From NCBI RefSeq assembly GCF_008373755.1, contig NZ_VUJV01000009.1, forward strand, positions 62,001 to 126,000: a stretch of DNA of 64,000 nucleotides, written 5' to 3'. Position numbers and translations under genes: made by a program. Below the pieces are notes generated by a model, which was not told the DNA's origin, ran no database searches, and was given only the letters and a program-made list of their open reading frames with translations. This DNA is from Nocardioides humilatus (GTDB taxonomy: Bacteria > Actinomycetota > Actinomycetes > Propionibacteriales > Nocardioidaceae). This document shows positions 18,661-27,429 of the stretch, piece by piece. The stretch's first letter is position 1, and each line of letters starts with the position of its first letter.

Positions 18661-19434
18661 ATGGACAACGAGACCGGGGGACACGTGACCGAGGCAGCCC
18701 AGCAGGACGACGTCGACGCACTGCTCGACATCGTCTTGATCAGTGCCGACGAGCTCAGCGGATTCGCCGCGATCGACGACGAGGCCGCGACCGCGCCGGT
18801 CGCCCTGGGCGGCACGGCGGAGGACCGCGAGCGCGAGCAGGAGATCTCCTACGAGCAGTTCGGGTTCGAATACATCCGCCGCGTCCTCCACAAGGACCGC
18901 ATCCTCGGTCTCATCAACGAGCTCCTCGGGCCGACCATCCAGCTCGGCCCGATCGGCGCCGGCCCCGGCCGCAAGGCGGCGACGGTCAGTGCGCTCGGCA
19001 CCTTCCGCCCCTGCAAGGGCGAGGAGATCCCGGGCCCGCTGCTGTCCTACCGCGTCTACCTGCCGATCAGCGTGGTCTTCGACATCGACATGCGCGTCGA
19101 CAAGCACCGCTTCACCGCTGACGTCGTGGTCCCGATCGTCCTGACCGTGCACACGGTCGCGCCGTTGCGGATCCGCATCGACATCACCGTCCCCAACGAC
19201 GACGAGGTCGCGCTGACGCTGCAGAGCGACACCCGCCGCGGCGCCGTGCTCCAGAAGCTCGCGCGCCTCGAGCCGGAGCTGCGCCGCTTCCTGGTGAAGG
19301 TCGTGCGCACCGAGCTCTCCAAGCCCTACGTGCGGCGCGCCACCGACTTCGACATGGCCGACCTGATCGACGAGGCCTGGCCCGGAATCGCCGCCGTGAT
19401 CCTCCCGCGCGGCCCCGAGGACCGCCTCGCCTGA
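18661..19434 (+). CDS. Conserved hypothetical protein upstream of the Y RNA
   Basis: A 257-residue soluble protein with no signal peptide or membrane helix. The first 60 residues are acidic and alanine-rich. The middle (about 100-185) is rich in alternating hydrophobic residues, such as VYLPISVVFDIDMRVDKHRF and VVVPIVLTVHTVAPLRIRIDITV, which suggests a beta-sheet barrel or sandwich. The end (FDMADLIDEAWPGIAAVILP) is helical. I do not recognise the family. The ATG at 18661 has GAGAGG close upstream; a GTG two codons earlier is possible. It ends about 55 bp before the Y RNA and lies in the same direction as Ro60, so a link is possible but unproven. Confidence 0.72.
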   Translation: MDNETGGHVTEAAQQDDVDALLDIVLISADELSGFAAIDDEAATAPVALGGTAEDREREQEISYEQFGFEYIRRVLHKDRILGLINELLGPTIQLGPIGAGPGRKAATVSALGTFRPCKGEEIPGPLLSYRVYLPISVVFDIDMRVDKHRFTADVVVPIVLTVHTVAPLRIRIDITVPNDDEVALTLQSDTRRGAVLQKLARLEPELRRFLVKVVRTELSKPYVRRATDFDMADLIDEAWPGIAAVILPRGPEDRLA

Positions 19435-19477
19435 TCGTTCTCGGTTAATGCGTTAGGCCAGCCCGGACGCCCTCTCC

Positions 19478-19483
19478 TACCTT
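19478..19483 (+). promoter_or_regulatory. -10 candidate for the Y RNA
   Basis: TACCTT fits the TAnnnT pattern and would start RNA near 19490, about 15 bases before the terminal stem of the Y RNA. No convincing -35 is seen, so this is tentative. Confidence 0.3.
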
Positions 19484-19489
19484 CCTGAT

Positions 19490-19650
19490 CGACAACAGAA
19501 GACGAGGTCAGGTGGGCCGGGGACGGTCGGTTACCTTGAAATGGCGGTGTTGCGGGTTCGACTCCCGCTCTGTTCGCCCAGGTGAGCAGGTAGCTCAATG
19601 GGAGAGCACGACTCCGGCAGTCATCAACACGCCCACCTGACCCGTGCGGT
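19490..19650 (+). ncRNA. Bacterial Y RNA with circularly permuted tRNA-like module
   Basis: The region directly upstream of Ro60 folds into a Y RNA-like structure. A perfect 12-bp end stem pairs 19506-19517 with 19631-19642, and continues as GUGUU(G) 19547-19552 with (C)AACAC 19625-19630, leaving 29 bases (19518-19546) bulged on the 5' side. Inside is a tRNA fold in permuted order: T arm GCGGG-UUCGACU-CCCGC (19552-19568), acceptor 3' strand 19569-19575, loop GCCCAGGU (19576-19583), acceptor 5' strand 19584-19590 (7 pairs with two or three G-U), U8-A9, D arm GCUC-AAUGGGA-GAGC (19593-19607), then a hairpin GACU-CCGGC-AGUC (19610-19622). The T loop and D loop match tRNA consensus. Published bacterial Y RNAs mimic tRNA and bind Ro60, tethering it to PNPase. 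Exact ends are estimated. Confidence 0.82.
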
Positions 19651-19802
19651 GGCGGGCCGGAGCTGACCGGTTATCTCTCACCTTCGTGCCACGAGGGCCC
19701 CCGAGAAGGGCCCGGCCGGCGCCTGCCGGTTGGCTCCGGTCGGCATGCCATGCCCGCCACCGCTCGTCTTCGCGATCCCTGATGACGAGAGGACCACCAA
19801 CG
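19643..19802 (+). promoter_or_regulatory. Structured Ro60 leader, with possible Y RNA terminator
   Basis: This 160-bp stretch between the Y RNA and Ro60 holds no gene. GGGCCC at 19695-19700 and 19708-19713 can pair around seven bases, followed by further GC-rich stems. It could end the Y RNA, or be the Ro60 mRNA leader if the two are co-transcribed. GAGAGGA at about 19787-19793 is the Ro60 ribosome site. Confidence 0.4.
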
Positions 19803-21398
19803 ATGGACGTGCTGCGCGCTTTCAACCTGCGCCGCACCGCACAGACGGACCGGGCGGATGCCCGCCAGCGGCGCAACGCTGCCGGCGGCTACGCCTTCAC
19901 CCTCGACGACGCGGCGCGGCTGCGCCGCTTCCTCGTGCTCGGCGTGGACGGCGGCACCTACTACACGGCGCCCCAGGCCCTCGCGAAGGACAACGTCGCG
20001 GTCGTGGCCCGGATGGCCGAGACCGACCCCGAGGGCCTGGTCCGGACCATCGTCGAGGCGTCGACGGGCGGTGTCGCTCCGAACCAGCGGCCGGCGCTGT
20101 TCGCGCTGGCCTACGCGGCGGCGCTTCCCCAGTCCTCGCAGCTCGCCCTCGCGGCCCTGCCGCAGGTGGCGCGCACGGGCACGCACCTGTTCTGGTTCGC
20201 CGAGTACGTCGAGCAGTTCCGCGGCTGGGGTCGCGGCCTGCGGCGCGCGGTGGCCGACTGGTACGTCGCGAAGGATGCGGATGCGGTGGCCTACCAGGCC
20301 GTGAAGTACCGCCAGCGGGACGGTTGGTCGCACCGCGACCTGCTCCGCCTCGCCCACCCGGTGGCCGACGCGCCCGAGCTGGCCGACACGTTCGCGTGGA
20401 TCGTCCAGGGTGCCCTCGGCGACCATGTGCCGGCGTACGTCGAGGGCTACGTCAAGGCGCAGGACGCGTCGGACGCGGGGACCTGGGCGGCGCTGGTGCG
20501 GGACTACCGGCTGACCTGGGAGATGCTCCCCGACGCCGCGCTCACCGAGCGTGCCGTGTGGGACGCACTGCTCGATGTCGGGCTGCCGCAGACGGCGCTG
20601 ATGCGCCAGCTGCCGCGGCTGACCCGCCTGGGCATGCTGCCGGACGTGGGCGGCCGCACCGACGAGGTGGTCGGCCGGCTGACCGACGCGACGCGGCTGC
20701 GCAAGGCGCGGGTGCACCCGGTCAACGTGCTGGTGGCTCAGCGCACCTACGCCCGCGGCCAGTCGGCCCGGGGTGACGGTGTGTGGACGCCGTCGCGCAA
20801 GGTCACCGACGCGCTGGACGCGGCGTTCTACGCCGCCTTCGGTGCGGTCGAGCCGTCGGGCACGCGGACGCTGCTCGCGCTCGACGTCTCGGGCTCGATG
20901 ACGGCGCCGATCTCGGGCCTGCCGCTCTCGGCGCGGGAGGCCTCGGCGGCGCTGGCGCTGGTGCAGCTCGCGACGGAGCCGTCGGCGACGGCGGTCGGCT
21001 TCGCCTCGACCGGTGGCAGCTGGTCGCGATCGGCGGTGCTGACCCCGCTGCGGATCTCGCCGCGGCAGCGGCTCGACGACGCGCTGCGCGTCGTGGACCA
21101 GATGCCGTTCGGTGGCACCGACTGCGCGCTGCCGATGGTGCACGCGATCGAGCGCGAGCTCGAGGTCGACACGTTCGTGGTCTACACGGACAACGAGACG
21201 TGGGCAGGGCGCGTCCACCCGCACCAGGCGCTGGTGGACTACCGCCGGCATTCGGGCATCGACGCCAAGCTGGTCGTGGTCGGCATGACCGCGACGCGCT
21301 TCAGCATCGCCGACCCGACCGATGCGGGGATGCTCGACGTGGTCGGCTTCGATGCGGCGGTGCCGACGCTGATCACGGAGTTCGCCCGGGGACTGTGA
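19803..21398 (+). CDS. Ro60 orthologue (TROVE domain and vWA domain, Rsr)
   Basis: A 531-residue protein, close to the 530-540 residues of animal and bacterial Ro60. Residues about 1-345 form the TROVE ring of helical repeats: FTLDDAARLRRFLVLGVDGGTYY near 31-53 and RTGTHLFWFAEYVEQFRGWGRGLR near 125 are hallmark pieces. From 355 a von Willebrand A domain follows with an intact metal site: D361-x-S363-x-S365 in DVSGSM, the Thr of FGGTDCALPM and Asp of YTDNETWAG. Ro60 binds Y RNAs and misfolded RNA ends and in bacteria assists rRNA maturation and RNA decay during stress with exoribonucleases. The ATG is chosen from the ribosome site and family length. The Y RNA directly upstream supports the call. 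Confidence 0.95.
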   Translation: MDVLRAFNLRRTAQTDRADARQRRNAAGGYAFTLDDAARLRRFLVLGVDGGTYYTAPQALAKDNVAVVARMAETDPEGLVRTIVEASTGGVAPNQRPALFALAYAAALPQSSQLALAALPQVARTGTHLFWFAEYVEQFRGWGRGLRRAVADWYVAKDADAVAYQAVKYRQRDGWSHRDLLRLAHPVADAPELADTFAWIVQGALGDHVPAYVEGYVKAQDASDAGTWAALVRDYRLTWEMLPDAALTERAVWDALLDVGLPQTALMRQLPRLTRLGMLPDVGGRTDEVVGRLTDATRLRKARVHPVNVLVAQRTYARGQSARGDGVWTPSRKVTDALDAAFYAAFGAVEPSGTRTLLALDVSGSMTAPISGLPLSAREASAALALVQLATEPSATAVGFASTGGSWSRSAVLTPLRISPRQRLDDALRVVDQMPFGGTDCALPMVHAIERELEVDTFVVYTDNETWAGRVHPHQALVDYRRHSGIDAKLVVVGMTATRFSIADPTDAGMLDVVGFDAAVPTLITEFARGL

Positions 21399-21424
21399 AC
21401 CCCCGACGGGCTACCGTCGGAGCC

Positions 21425-21730
21425 ATGGTCACGAGCATCACGGCAGAGCAGTTCGCCGCTGCCGAGGGCGTCCAGGACTGGACGATCCTCGGCAGCGGTG
21501 AAGTCGGAGCCACCTTCAAGACGGGGTCGTTCGCGCGCGGCGTCGACCTCATCGCGCGGATCGGCGCGCTCGCCGACGCCGCCAACCACCACCCGGATGT
21601 CGACCTGCGCTACCCGAGCGTCGCCGTACGCCTCTCGACGCACGAGATCGGGGGTCTCAGCGAGCGCGACGTGGCGCTGGCGCGGGAGATCTCGGCCGCT
21701 GCTGCGGAGCTGGGGATCGAGACCGGCTGA
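21425..21730 (+). CDS. Pterin-4a-carbinolamine dehydratase-like protein
   Basis: A 101-residue protein of the PCD/DCoH fold. Typical features are WTILGSGEVGATFKTGSF in the first strand region and NHHPDVDLRYPSVAVRLSTHEIGGLSERD, which carries the His-His-Pro active-site motif. PCD recycles tetrahydropterin cofactors, but many bacterial copies have no pterin hydroxylase partner. It begins 26 bp after Ro60 on the same strand, so it could be co-transcribed, though a functional link is not known. Confidence 0.85.
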   Translation: MVTSITAEQFAAAEGVQDWTILGSGEVGATFKTGSFARGVDLIARIGALADAANHHPDVDLRYPSVAVRLSTHEIGGLSERDVALAREISAAAAELGIETG

Positions 21731-21741
21731 TTCGCGGCCGG

Positions 21742-22482
21742 TCAGCCGGCGGTGTGGCCCTGGTCGACAGTGAGGATGCTGCCGTTGACCGCGGAGGCGT
21801 CGTCGGACGCGACGAAGGCGACGACCTGGGCGACCTTCTCCGCTGACATCAACCCGCGGAGCGAGGCGACCCGCATGATCAGGTCCCAGTCGGCGCCGTC
21901 GGGGACCTCGATCGTCGAGGCCTGGGGCGTGTCCATGCCGCCGGGGCAGACGCAGTTGACCCGCACGTTGGTGCGGACGTATTCGACCGCCAGCGCCTTG
22001 GTCATGCCGACCACGCCGTGCTTGGCCGCGGTGTAGGCCGCCGAGTAGGACTCGCCCATCACGCCCGCTACCGACGCCACGTTGACGATGTTGCCGCCGG
22101 TCTCCAGCAGGTGTGGGAGCGCGGCCCGGCTGAGGAAGAAGACGCTGTCGAGGTTGACGGCGATGTCGTTGCGCCACTGGGCGCGGGTGACGTCGGTGGT
22201 GATCCGGAAGTCGTGGCGGCCCGCGTTGTTGACGAGTACGTCGAGCCGGCCGTAGGTCTCGACGCAGGCGGCGACGGCCGCCACGCAGGCGTCGGGGTCG
22301 GCCAGGTCGGCGACGTGGGTCGTCGTGCTTCCCGCTCGGGCGGCGACCTCATCGAGCCGTCCGGCATCCCGCCCGACGGCGAACACCTGGGCGCCCTGCG
22401 CCGCGAAGAGCTCGGCGCAGGCCGCGCCCAGCCCGGACGATGCGCCGGTGACCAGCACGACCTTGTCTGCGAAACGATCCAC
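21742..22482 (-). CDS. Short-chain dehydrogenase/reductase
   Basis: A 246-residue classical SDR with all key motifs: TGASSGLG at the cofactor site (residues 12-19), VNNAGR, NVASVAG and YTAAK. The end WxVDQGHT-type (ILTVDQGHTAG) is usual for the 3-oxoacyl-ACP reductase/hydroxysteroid dehydrogenase branch. Reduction or oxidation of a hydroxy/keto group is expected; the substrate is not known. A box matching the KstR operator pattern lies ten bases upstream of the ATG, so a steroid or lipid substrate is plausible. Confidence 0.88.
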   Translation of the reverse strand: MDRFADKVVLVTGASSGLGAACAELFAAQGAQVFAVGRDAGRLDEVAARAGSTTTHVADLADPDACVAAVAACVETYGRLDVLVNNAGRHDFRITTDVTRAQWRNDIAVNLDSVFFLSRAALPHLLETGGNIVNVASVAGVMGESYSAAYTAAKHGVVGMTKALAVEYVRTNVRVNCVCPGGMDTPQASTIEVPDGADWDLIMRVASLRGLMSAEKVAQVVAFVASDDASAVNGSILTVDQGHTAG

Positions 22483-22492
22483 GATCGTGAAC

Positions 22493-22506
22493 GATAACGT
22501 GTTCTA
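22493..22506 (-). promoter_or_regulatory. KstR-like box upstream of SDR
   Basis: Toward the SDR the 14-mer reads TAGAACACGTTATC, differing by one base from the box before the lipase at 13707. It is ten bases from the ATG, where a repressor would block transcription. GTTC/GAAC half sites flank it (GTGAACG, AGTTCG). Confidence 0.45.
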
Positions 22507-22553
22507 GTTCGTTCTCAGTGGGCGTTCAGGGAACCGTGCCACTGTCGGACGAC

Positions 22554-22781
22554 ATGACGGATGTTCCCGACGAAGTTCAGCCTCCCCTTCGACCCCGCCG
22601 GCGCCGTACGGTCCTGGTCACCTCGCGCTGGGCGGCTTCCGCCGCCGTGATCGCCGCGATGACGAGTGGTCTGGGCGGCGCCCTCGACGTCAACGAGGAC
22701 GACCACGGTCCGTCGGAGACGTCCACGTCGGCCGACGCCGGTGGCGTCACGGACCAGGGATCGGACTCGGCTCAGGACTGA
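22554..22781 (+). CDS. Small putative membrane or secreted protein
   Basis: A possible 75-residue protein: proline/arginine-rich start (PPLRPRRRR), one hydrophobic segment at about residues 25-42 (WAASAAVIAAMTSGLGGAL), and an acidic serine-rich tail. The layout fits a type II membrane or exported peptide. It overlaps the end of the MFS gene on the other strand by 35 bp, has no convincing ribosome site and no recognisable family, so it is tentative. A GTG at 22518 would lengthen it by 12 residues. Confidence 0.35.
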   Translation: MTDVPDEVQPPLRPRRRRTVLVTSRWAASAAVIAAMTSGLGGALDVNEDDHGPSETSTSADAGGVTDQGSDSAQD

Positions 22782-23970
22782 CGCCGTTGGCCGCCGGCGA
22801 GATCCGCCGCTCCAGCGCCACGGCCATGAGCCCGACCGCCACGCAGCCCGCGACCATCACCGCGACGTAGGTCGCACCGAGGTCGTGCTCGAGGAGGAAG
22901 CCAGCGACCACGGGGCCGAGGATCGCGCCGCCCTGGAACGCCGCCGAGCTGAGCGCGTTGTAGCGGCCACGGATGTGGTCGGACGCGAGGTCGTTGGCGA
23001 TCGCCGGGATCGTCGGCTGCATCAGCGTCTCGCCGAAGGCGAAGACCGCCATGAACGTGAGCATCCCGGCCGCCGCGATCGCTGACCCCGGGACCAGTCC
23101 GGCACCGCCGAGGGCCAGCCACGCCAGGACCCAGACGCCGGCCATCACCATGATGGCGCGCGTGCGCCGGCGGCCGGTGAGCCGCGTGAGCACGGTGAAC
23201 TGCATCAGCACGATCCACACGGTGTTGACCGCGAAGGAGATGCCGATGATCTGGGTGGACAGCTCCGCGACCTGGCGCCCGTAGCCGGGGAGCCCGGCCT
23301 CGAACTGTCCGTAGCCGACGAACACCGCGACGAAGGTCAGGCCGGTCAGCCACAGGACGGCCGGCTGGCGGAGGATCGCGCGATAGCTCGCCTCGCTGGC
23401 GAGGTCGGCGTCGACCGGTGCCTCGGCGCGGCCGTGGACGTGGCGCAGCGGTCCGAGTAGGAGCGCGGCGGGGATCAGGGCGGTCAGCGCATCGACGAGG
23501 AAGATCGTGGTGAAGGTGCCCGCGTCGGAGACGTCGACGTAGAGCCCGCCGACGACACCGCCGACCCCGATGCCGACGTTGACGAGAGCGAAGTTGACGC
23601 CGAAGTACTGCTGGCGGATGTCACCTTCGACGACGGCGGCGATCAACGCGTTGAACGCCGGCCACGAGACGCCGAAGTTGATCCCGATGAGGATCAGGCC
23701 GACCGCGGCAGCAGCGGGCGTCTCCGCGAACGCGAGGAGCGCGTTGCCCGCGAACGCAGTCACGCAGCCGGCCAGCAGGATGACTCTCGCTCCGAGCCGG
23801 TCGGTCAGTGACCCACCCGGACCGGTGACGATCAACCCGGCCACGGCGATCAGGCTCATCAGGGTGCCGGACAGACCGAGGTCGAAGCCCCGCACCTCGT
23901 GCAGGTAGATGACCGTGAACGGCAGGGTCAGGCCGCGGCCCAGGGTCTGGATCGCGACCGTCGACAACAA
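22747..23970 (-). CDS. Major facilitator superfamily transporter
   Basis: A twelve-helix MFS protein of at least 407 residues. GGSLTDRLGARVILLAG near residue 53 is the family loop motif. The start is uncertain. The TTG at 23970 gives an N-terminus that begins in the middle of the first helix, while plausible coding sequence (AFWAALPTEGRWLLSTVAI) continues upstream right up to the thioredoxin stop codon in the same frame, without any ATG, GTG or TTG except the TTG pair. An ATC at 24012 or a CTG at 23991 may start it. The cargo is unknown; drug export is likely. Confidence 0.82.
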   Translation of the reverse strand: MLSTVAIQTLGRGLTLPFTVIYLHEVRGFDLGLSGTLMSLIAVAGLIVTGPGGSLTDRLGARVILLAGCVTAFAGNALLAFAETPAAAAVGLILIGINFGVSWPAFNALIAAVVEGDIRQQYFGVNFALVNVGIGVGGVVGGLYVDVSDAGTFTTIFLVDALTALIPAALLLGPLRHVHGRAEAPVDADLASEASYRAILRQPAVLWLTGLTFVAVFVGYGQFEAGLPGYGRQVAELSTQIIGISFAVNTVWIVLMQFTVLTRLTGRRRTRAIMVMAGVWVLAWLALGGAGLVPGSAIAAAGMLTFMAVFAFGETLMQPTIPAIANDLASDHIRGRYNALSSAAFQGGAILGPVVAGFLLEHDLGATYVAVMVAGCVAVGLMAVALERRISPAANGVSPEPSPIPGP

Positions 23971-24015
23971 CCACCGACCCTCGGTCGGCAGTGCGGCCCA
24001 GAACGCGCGGATGGA

Positions 24016-24357
24016 CTACTCCGCCGCGGCGTCGACGTCGAGCGCGCGCACCGCGCCGATGAGCTCCTCGAGCGCGGGCGCGGGGAGTGCCCCGGCCTGC
24101 CGGAAGACGAGCTGGCCCTTCTTGAAGGCCATCAGCGTCGGGATCGAGGTGACCTGCGCGGCCGAGGACAGCGCCTGCTCCTCCTCGGTGTTGATCGAGG
24201 CGAAGACCAGGTCGGCGTGCGTCTCGGAGGCCTGCTCGTAGATCGGGGCGAAGTTGCGGCACGGGCCGCACCACGATGCCCAGAAGTCCACGAGGACGAT
24301 GTCGTTGTCGAGCACGGTCTGCTCGAAGGTCTCAGCGGTGAGGTCGATCGTGGACAT
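24016..24357 (-). CDS. Thioredoxin
   Basis: A 113-residue thioredoxin with the redox motif WCGPC (Cys30 and Cys33) in VLVDFWASWCGPCRNF and the cis-proline in TSIPTLMAF. It reduces protein disulfides in the cytoplasm. The ATG at 24357 gives the usual length; a TTG three codons upstream is less likely. Its TAG stop is followed in the same frame by the MFS coding region. The tail after residue 100 (ALDVDAAAE) is alanine-rich and slightly longer than usual. No thioredoxin reductase is near. Confidence 0.93.
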   Translation of the reverse strand: MSTIDLTAETFEQTVLDNDIVLVDFWASWCGPCRNFAPIYEQASETHADLVFASINTEEEQALSSAAQVTSIPTLMAFKKGQLVFRQAGALPAPALEELIGAVRALDVDAAAE

Positions 24358-24406
24358 AGTGGGCAAACGGTCGCATGCCGAGCGCTATTCCGAAAAGGTG
24401 CCGCCC

Positions 24407-25636
24407 CTAAAGGGGGCGCTCCTGCGCAACGGGCACGACCGCTGCGGCGACCAGCCCGAAGACGGCCGCAGCGCCGAACGCGGCGCCGTAGCCCCAGACG
24501 GTGATGACGATGCCGGCGACCGGAGGGACGGCCGAGGCGACGAGGTATTGGCCGGTGTTCTGGATCCCGAGCGCCCGTCCTGACCAGAACGCGCCCGCCC
24601 GCTCGGCCACGGCGGCGTAGGCGAGGCCGTTGTCGGCGACGGTGATGGTGGAGGCGACGGCGAGGAGGATGACGGCGATCCCCACCACCCACGAGCCGGA
24701 TCCCGATGCCGCGATGCCCAGCGCCAACATGGTCCCTGCCGCGGCCCAGGCGATCCACTGCGTCGGCCGCGTGCGGCTGCCGACGAGGTCGGAGAGGTGG
24801 CCCGCGCCGATCCGGCCGAACGCGCCGAGCAGCTGCGTGCCCGCGACGACGATCCCGGCGAAGCCGGCGGCCCAGCCGAGCTCGTCGACCAGCCACGTCA
24901 GGCCGAAGGTCCACACGACGAACTGCGGCACGACCAGCAGCATCGAGGTGCCGTGGATCCGGGCCAGGTAGCGGTCGGCGCGGTAGGGGTTCGGGGCGCC
25001 CGCGCGTTCCGCGGCCGGGGGGCGGGGCGGGTCGATGACCAGAAGGGTGACGAGCACCAGCGCGATCGCGGCGACCGCCAACGGCACGACCAGGGCGGCC
25101 GAGATGCTCACGTGCTCAGCAAGGACAGCCATGGTCAGCGCCCCGAGGCCGACGCCCAGCGGCTGGGCGCACTGACGGATGCCCATCGCCAGACCGCGCC
25201 GCTCCGGTGGGAACCACCCGACCACGATTCGCCCCGAGGCTGCGTTGGTCGCCGACGAGAACGCACCAGCGACGAAGAGGGCAGCGGCGATCTGCGTGGT
25301 GCCGTCCACCAGGACGGCGACGGTGCCCGCAGCCACGACACCGCTGATGCCGGTGAGCAGCGCGAAGCGCTCGCCGCGGCGGTCGACGACCAGGCCCCAC
25401 AGGACGAGCGTGCACATCAGCCCCGCCATCGGGGCCGCTGCGACGAGGCCTGCCTCGCCGAGCGACATGGCGCCGCGGTCGTGCAGGACCGGGATCAAGA
25501 AGGCCGGCCCGTGGACCATCGTCGCCGAGGACGCCTGCGCCGCCGTACTGACCGCGAGCATGGCCCAGCGTCGTCGCGTCGACACGACGCGGGGTGGCGC
25601 GGACGGCTGGTCGGCGCCCAGGAGCGGGGCGGTCAC
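24407..25636 (-). CDS. Major facilitator superfamily transporter
   Basis: A 409-residue twelve-helix MFS permease. Typical parts are VVDRRGERFALLTG near residue 85 and GWFPPERRGLAMGIRQCAQPLG near 140, the latter resembling the nitrate/oxalate-type or Bcr-like branches. The cargo is unknown. It is upstream of the thioredoxin gene on the same strand with a 49-bp gap. It probably has its own promoter after the RimK-like gene. Confidence 0.85.
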   Translation of the reverse strand: MTAPLLGADQPSAPPRVVSTRRRWAMLAVSTAAQASSATMVHGPAFLIPVLHDRGAMSLGEAGLVAAAPMAGLMCTLVLWGLVVDRRGERFALLTGISGVVAAGTVAVLVDGTTQIAAALFVAGAFSSATNAASGRIVVGWFPPERRGLAMGIRQCAQPLGVGLGALTMAVLAEHVSISAALVVPLAVAAIALVLVTLLVIDPPRPPAAERAGAPNPYRADRYLARIHGTSMLLVVPQFVVWTFGLTWLVDELGWAAGFAGIVVAGTQLLGAFGRIGAGHLSDLVGSRTRPTQWIAWAAAGTMLALGIAASGSGSWVVGIAVILLAVASTITVADNGLAYAAVAERAGAFWSGRALGIQNTGQYLVASAVPPVAGIVITVWGYGAAFGAAAVFGLVAAAVVPVAQERPL

Positions 25637-25673
25637 CGGTCAATCGTCGCTCAGCCGGATCGCGCCGCCGGCG

Positions 25674-26864
<1,191 letters not shown>

Positions 26865-26942
26865 GTCTGAACCCGATCAGTTCTCGTAGGGGAAGGGACT
26901 GCTCACCGGACTGCAACCACGCCCGGATGCCGGCCTGCTTGG

Positions 26943-27425
26943 ATGGGGGGCGTGTCCGGCTCCCATCTAACCAGCGTCGCAGGGTGGCGCGAATGGGTGA
27001 GTCTGCCGGAGCTGGGCGTCGACTGGATCAAGGCCAAGCTCGACACAGGTGCCCGAAGCTCCGCACTCCATGCATTCGACCTCGAGGAGTTCGAGCGAGA
27101 AGGTGCGCCCTGGGTGCGCTTCTCGGTCCACCCCTGGCAGCGGACGGCCGCAGACGCCGTCACCGCCGAGCTCCCGGTGCACGACGTACGCCACGTGAAG
27201 AGCTCGTCGGGCCACGTCCAGGAGCGCTACGTCGTCCTCATGGACCTGCGCATCGCAGAGCGAGTGGTCAGGACCGAGGTGACCCTCACGCGCCGCGACG
27301 AGATGGGGTTCCGCCTGCTCGTCGGCAGGGAGGCACTGCGTCAGGGCTTCCTGGTCGACTCCGAGCGGTCCTACCTCGCCGGCCGCCCGAAGCGCGTCGT
27401 ACGACGCCGCAACCGGGGACTCTAG
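26943..27425 (+). CDS. RimB-type retropepsin-like protein (putative ATP-dependent zinc protease family)
   Basis: A 160-residue protein with the aspartic-protease-like loop KLDTGARSSALHA (Asp34), the mark of the RimB/RloA retropepsin-like family. In Pseudomonas the rimABK genes link a protein of this kind to RimK and ribosome modification. FRLLVGREAL near residue 125 matches the second flap region. The ATG at 26943 is used; a GTG three codons later is possible. It is followed 5 bp on by a desuccinylase-like gene, clearly one operon, divergent from the RimK-like gene. Confidence 0.82.
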   Translation: MGGVSGSHLTSVAGWREWVSLPELGVDWIKAKLDTGARSSALHAFDLEEFEREGAPWVRFSVHPWQRTAADAVTAELPVHDVRHVKSSSGHVQERYVVLMDLRIAERVVRTEVTLTRRDEMGFRLLVGREALRQGFLVDSERSYLAGRPKRVVRRRNRGL

Positions 27426-27429
27426 GCCG

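Noticed and set aside
19552-19622. Canonical tRNA gene
   Set aside because: T arm comes before the D arm, the ends do not form an acceptor stem with a free CCA, and there is no usable 7-base anticodon loop. The permuted Y RNA model explains all parts.
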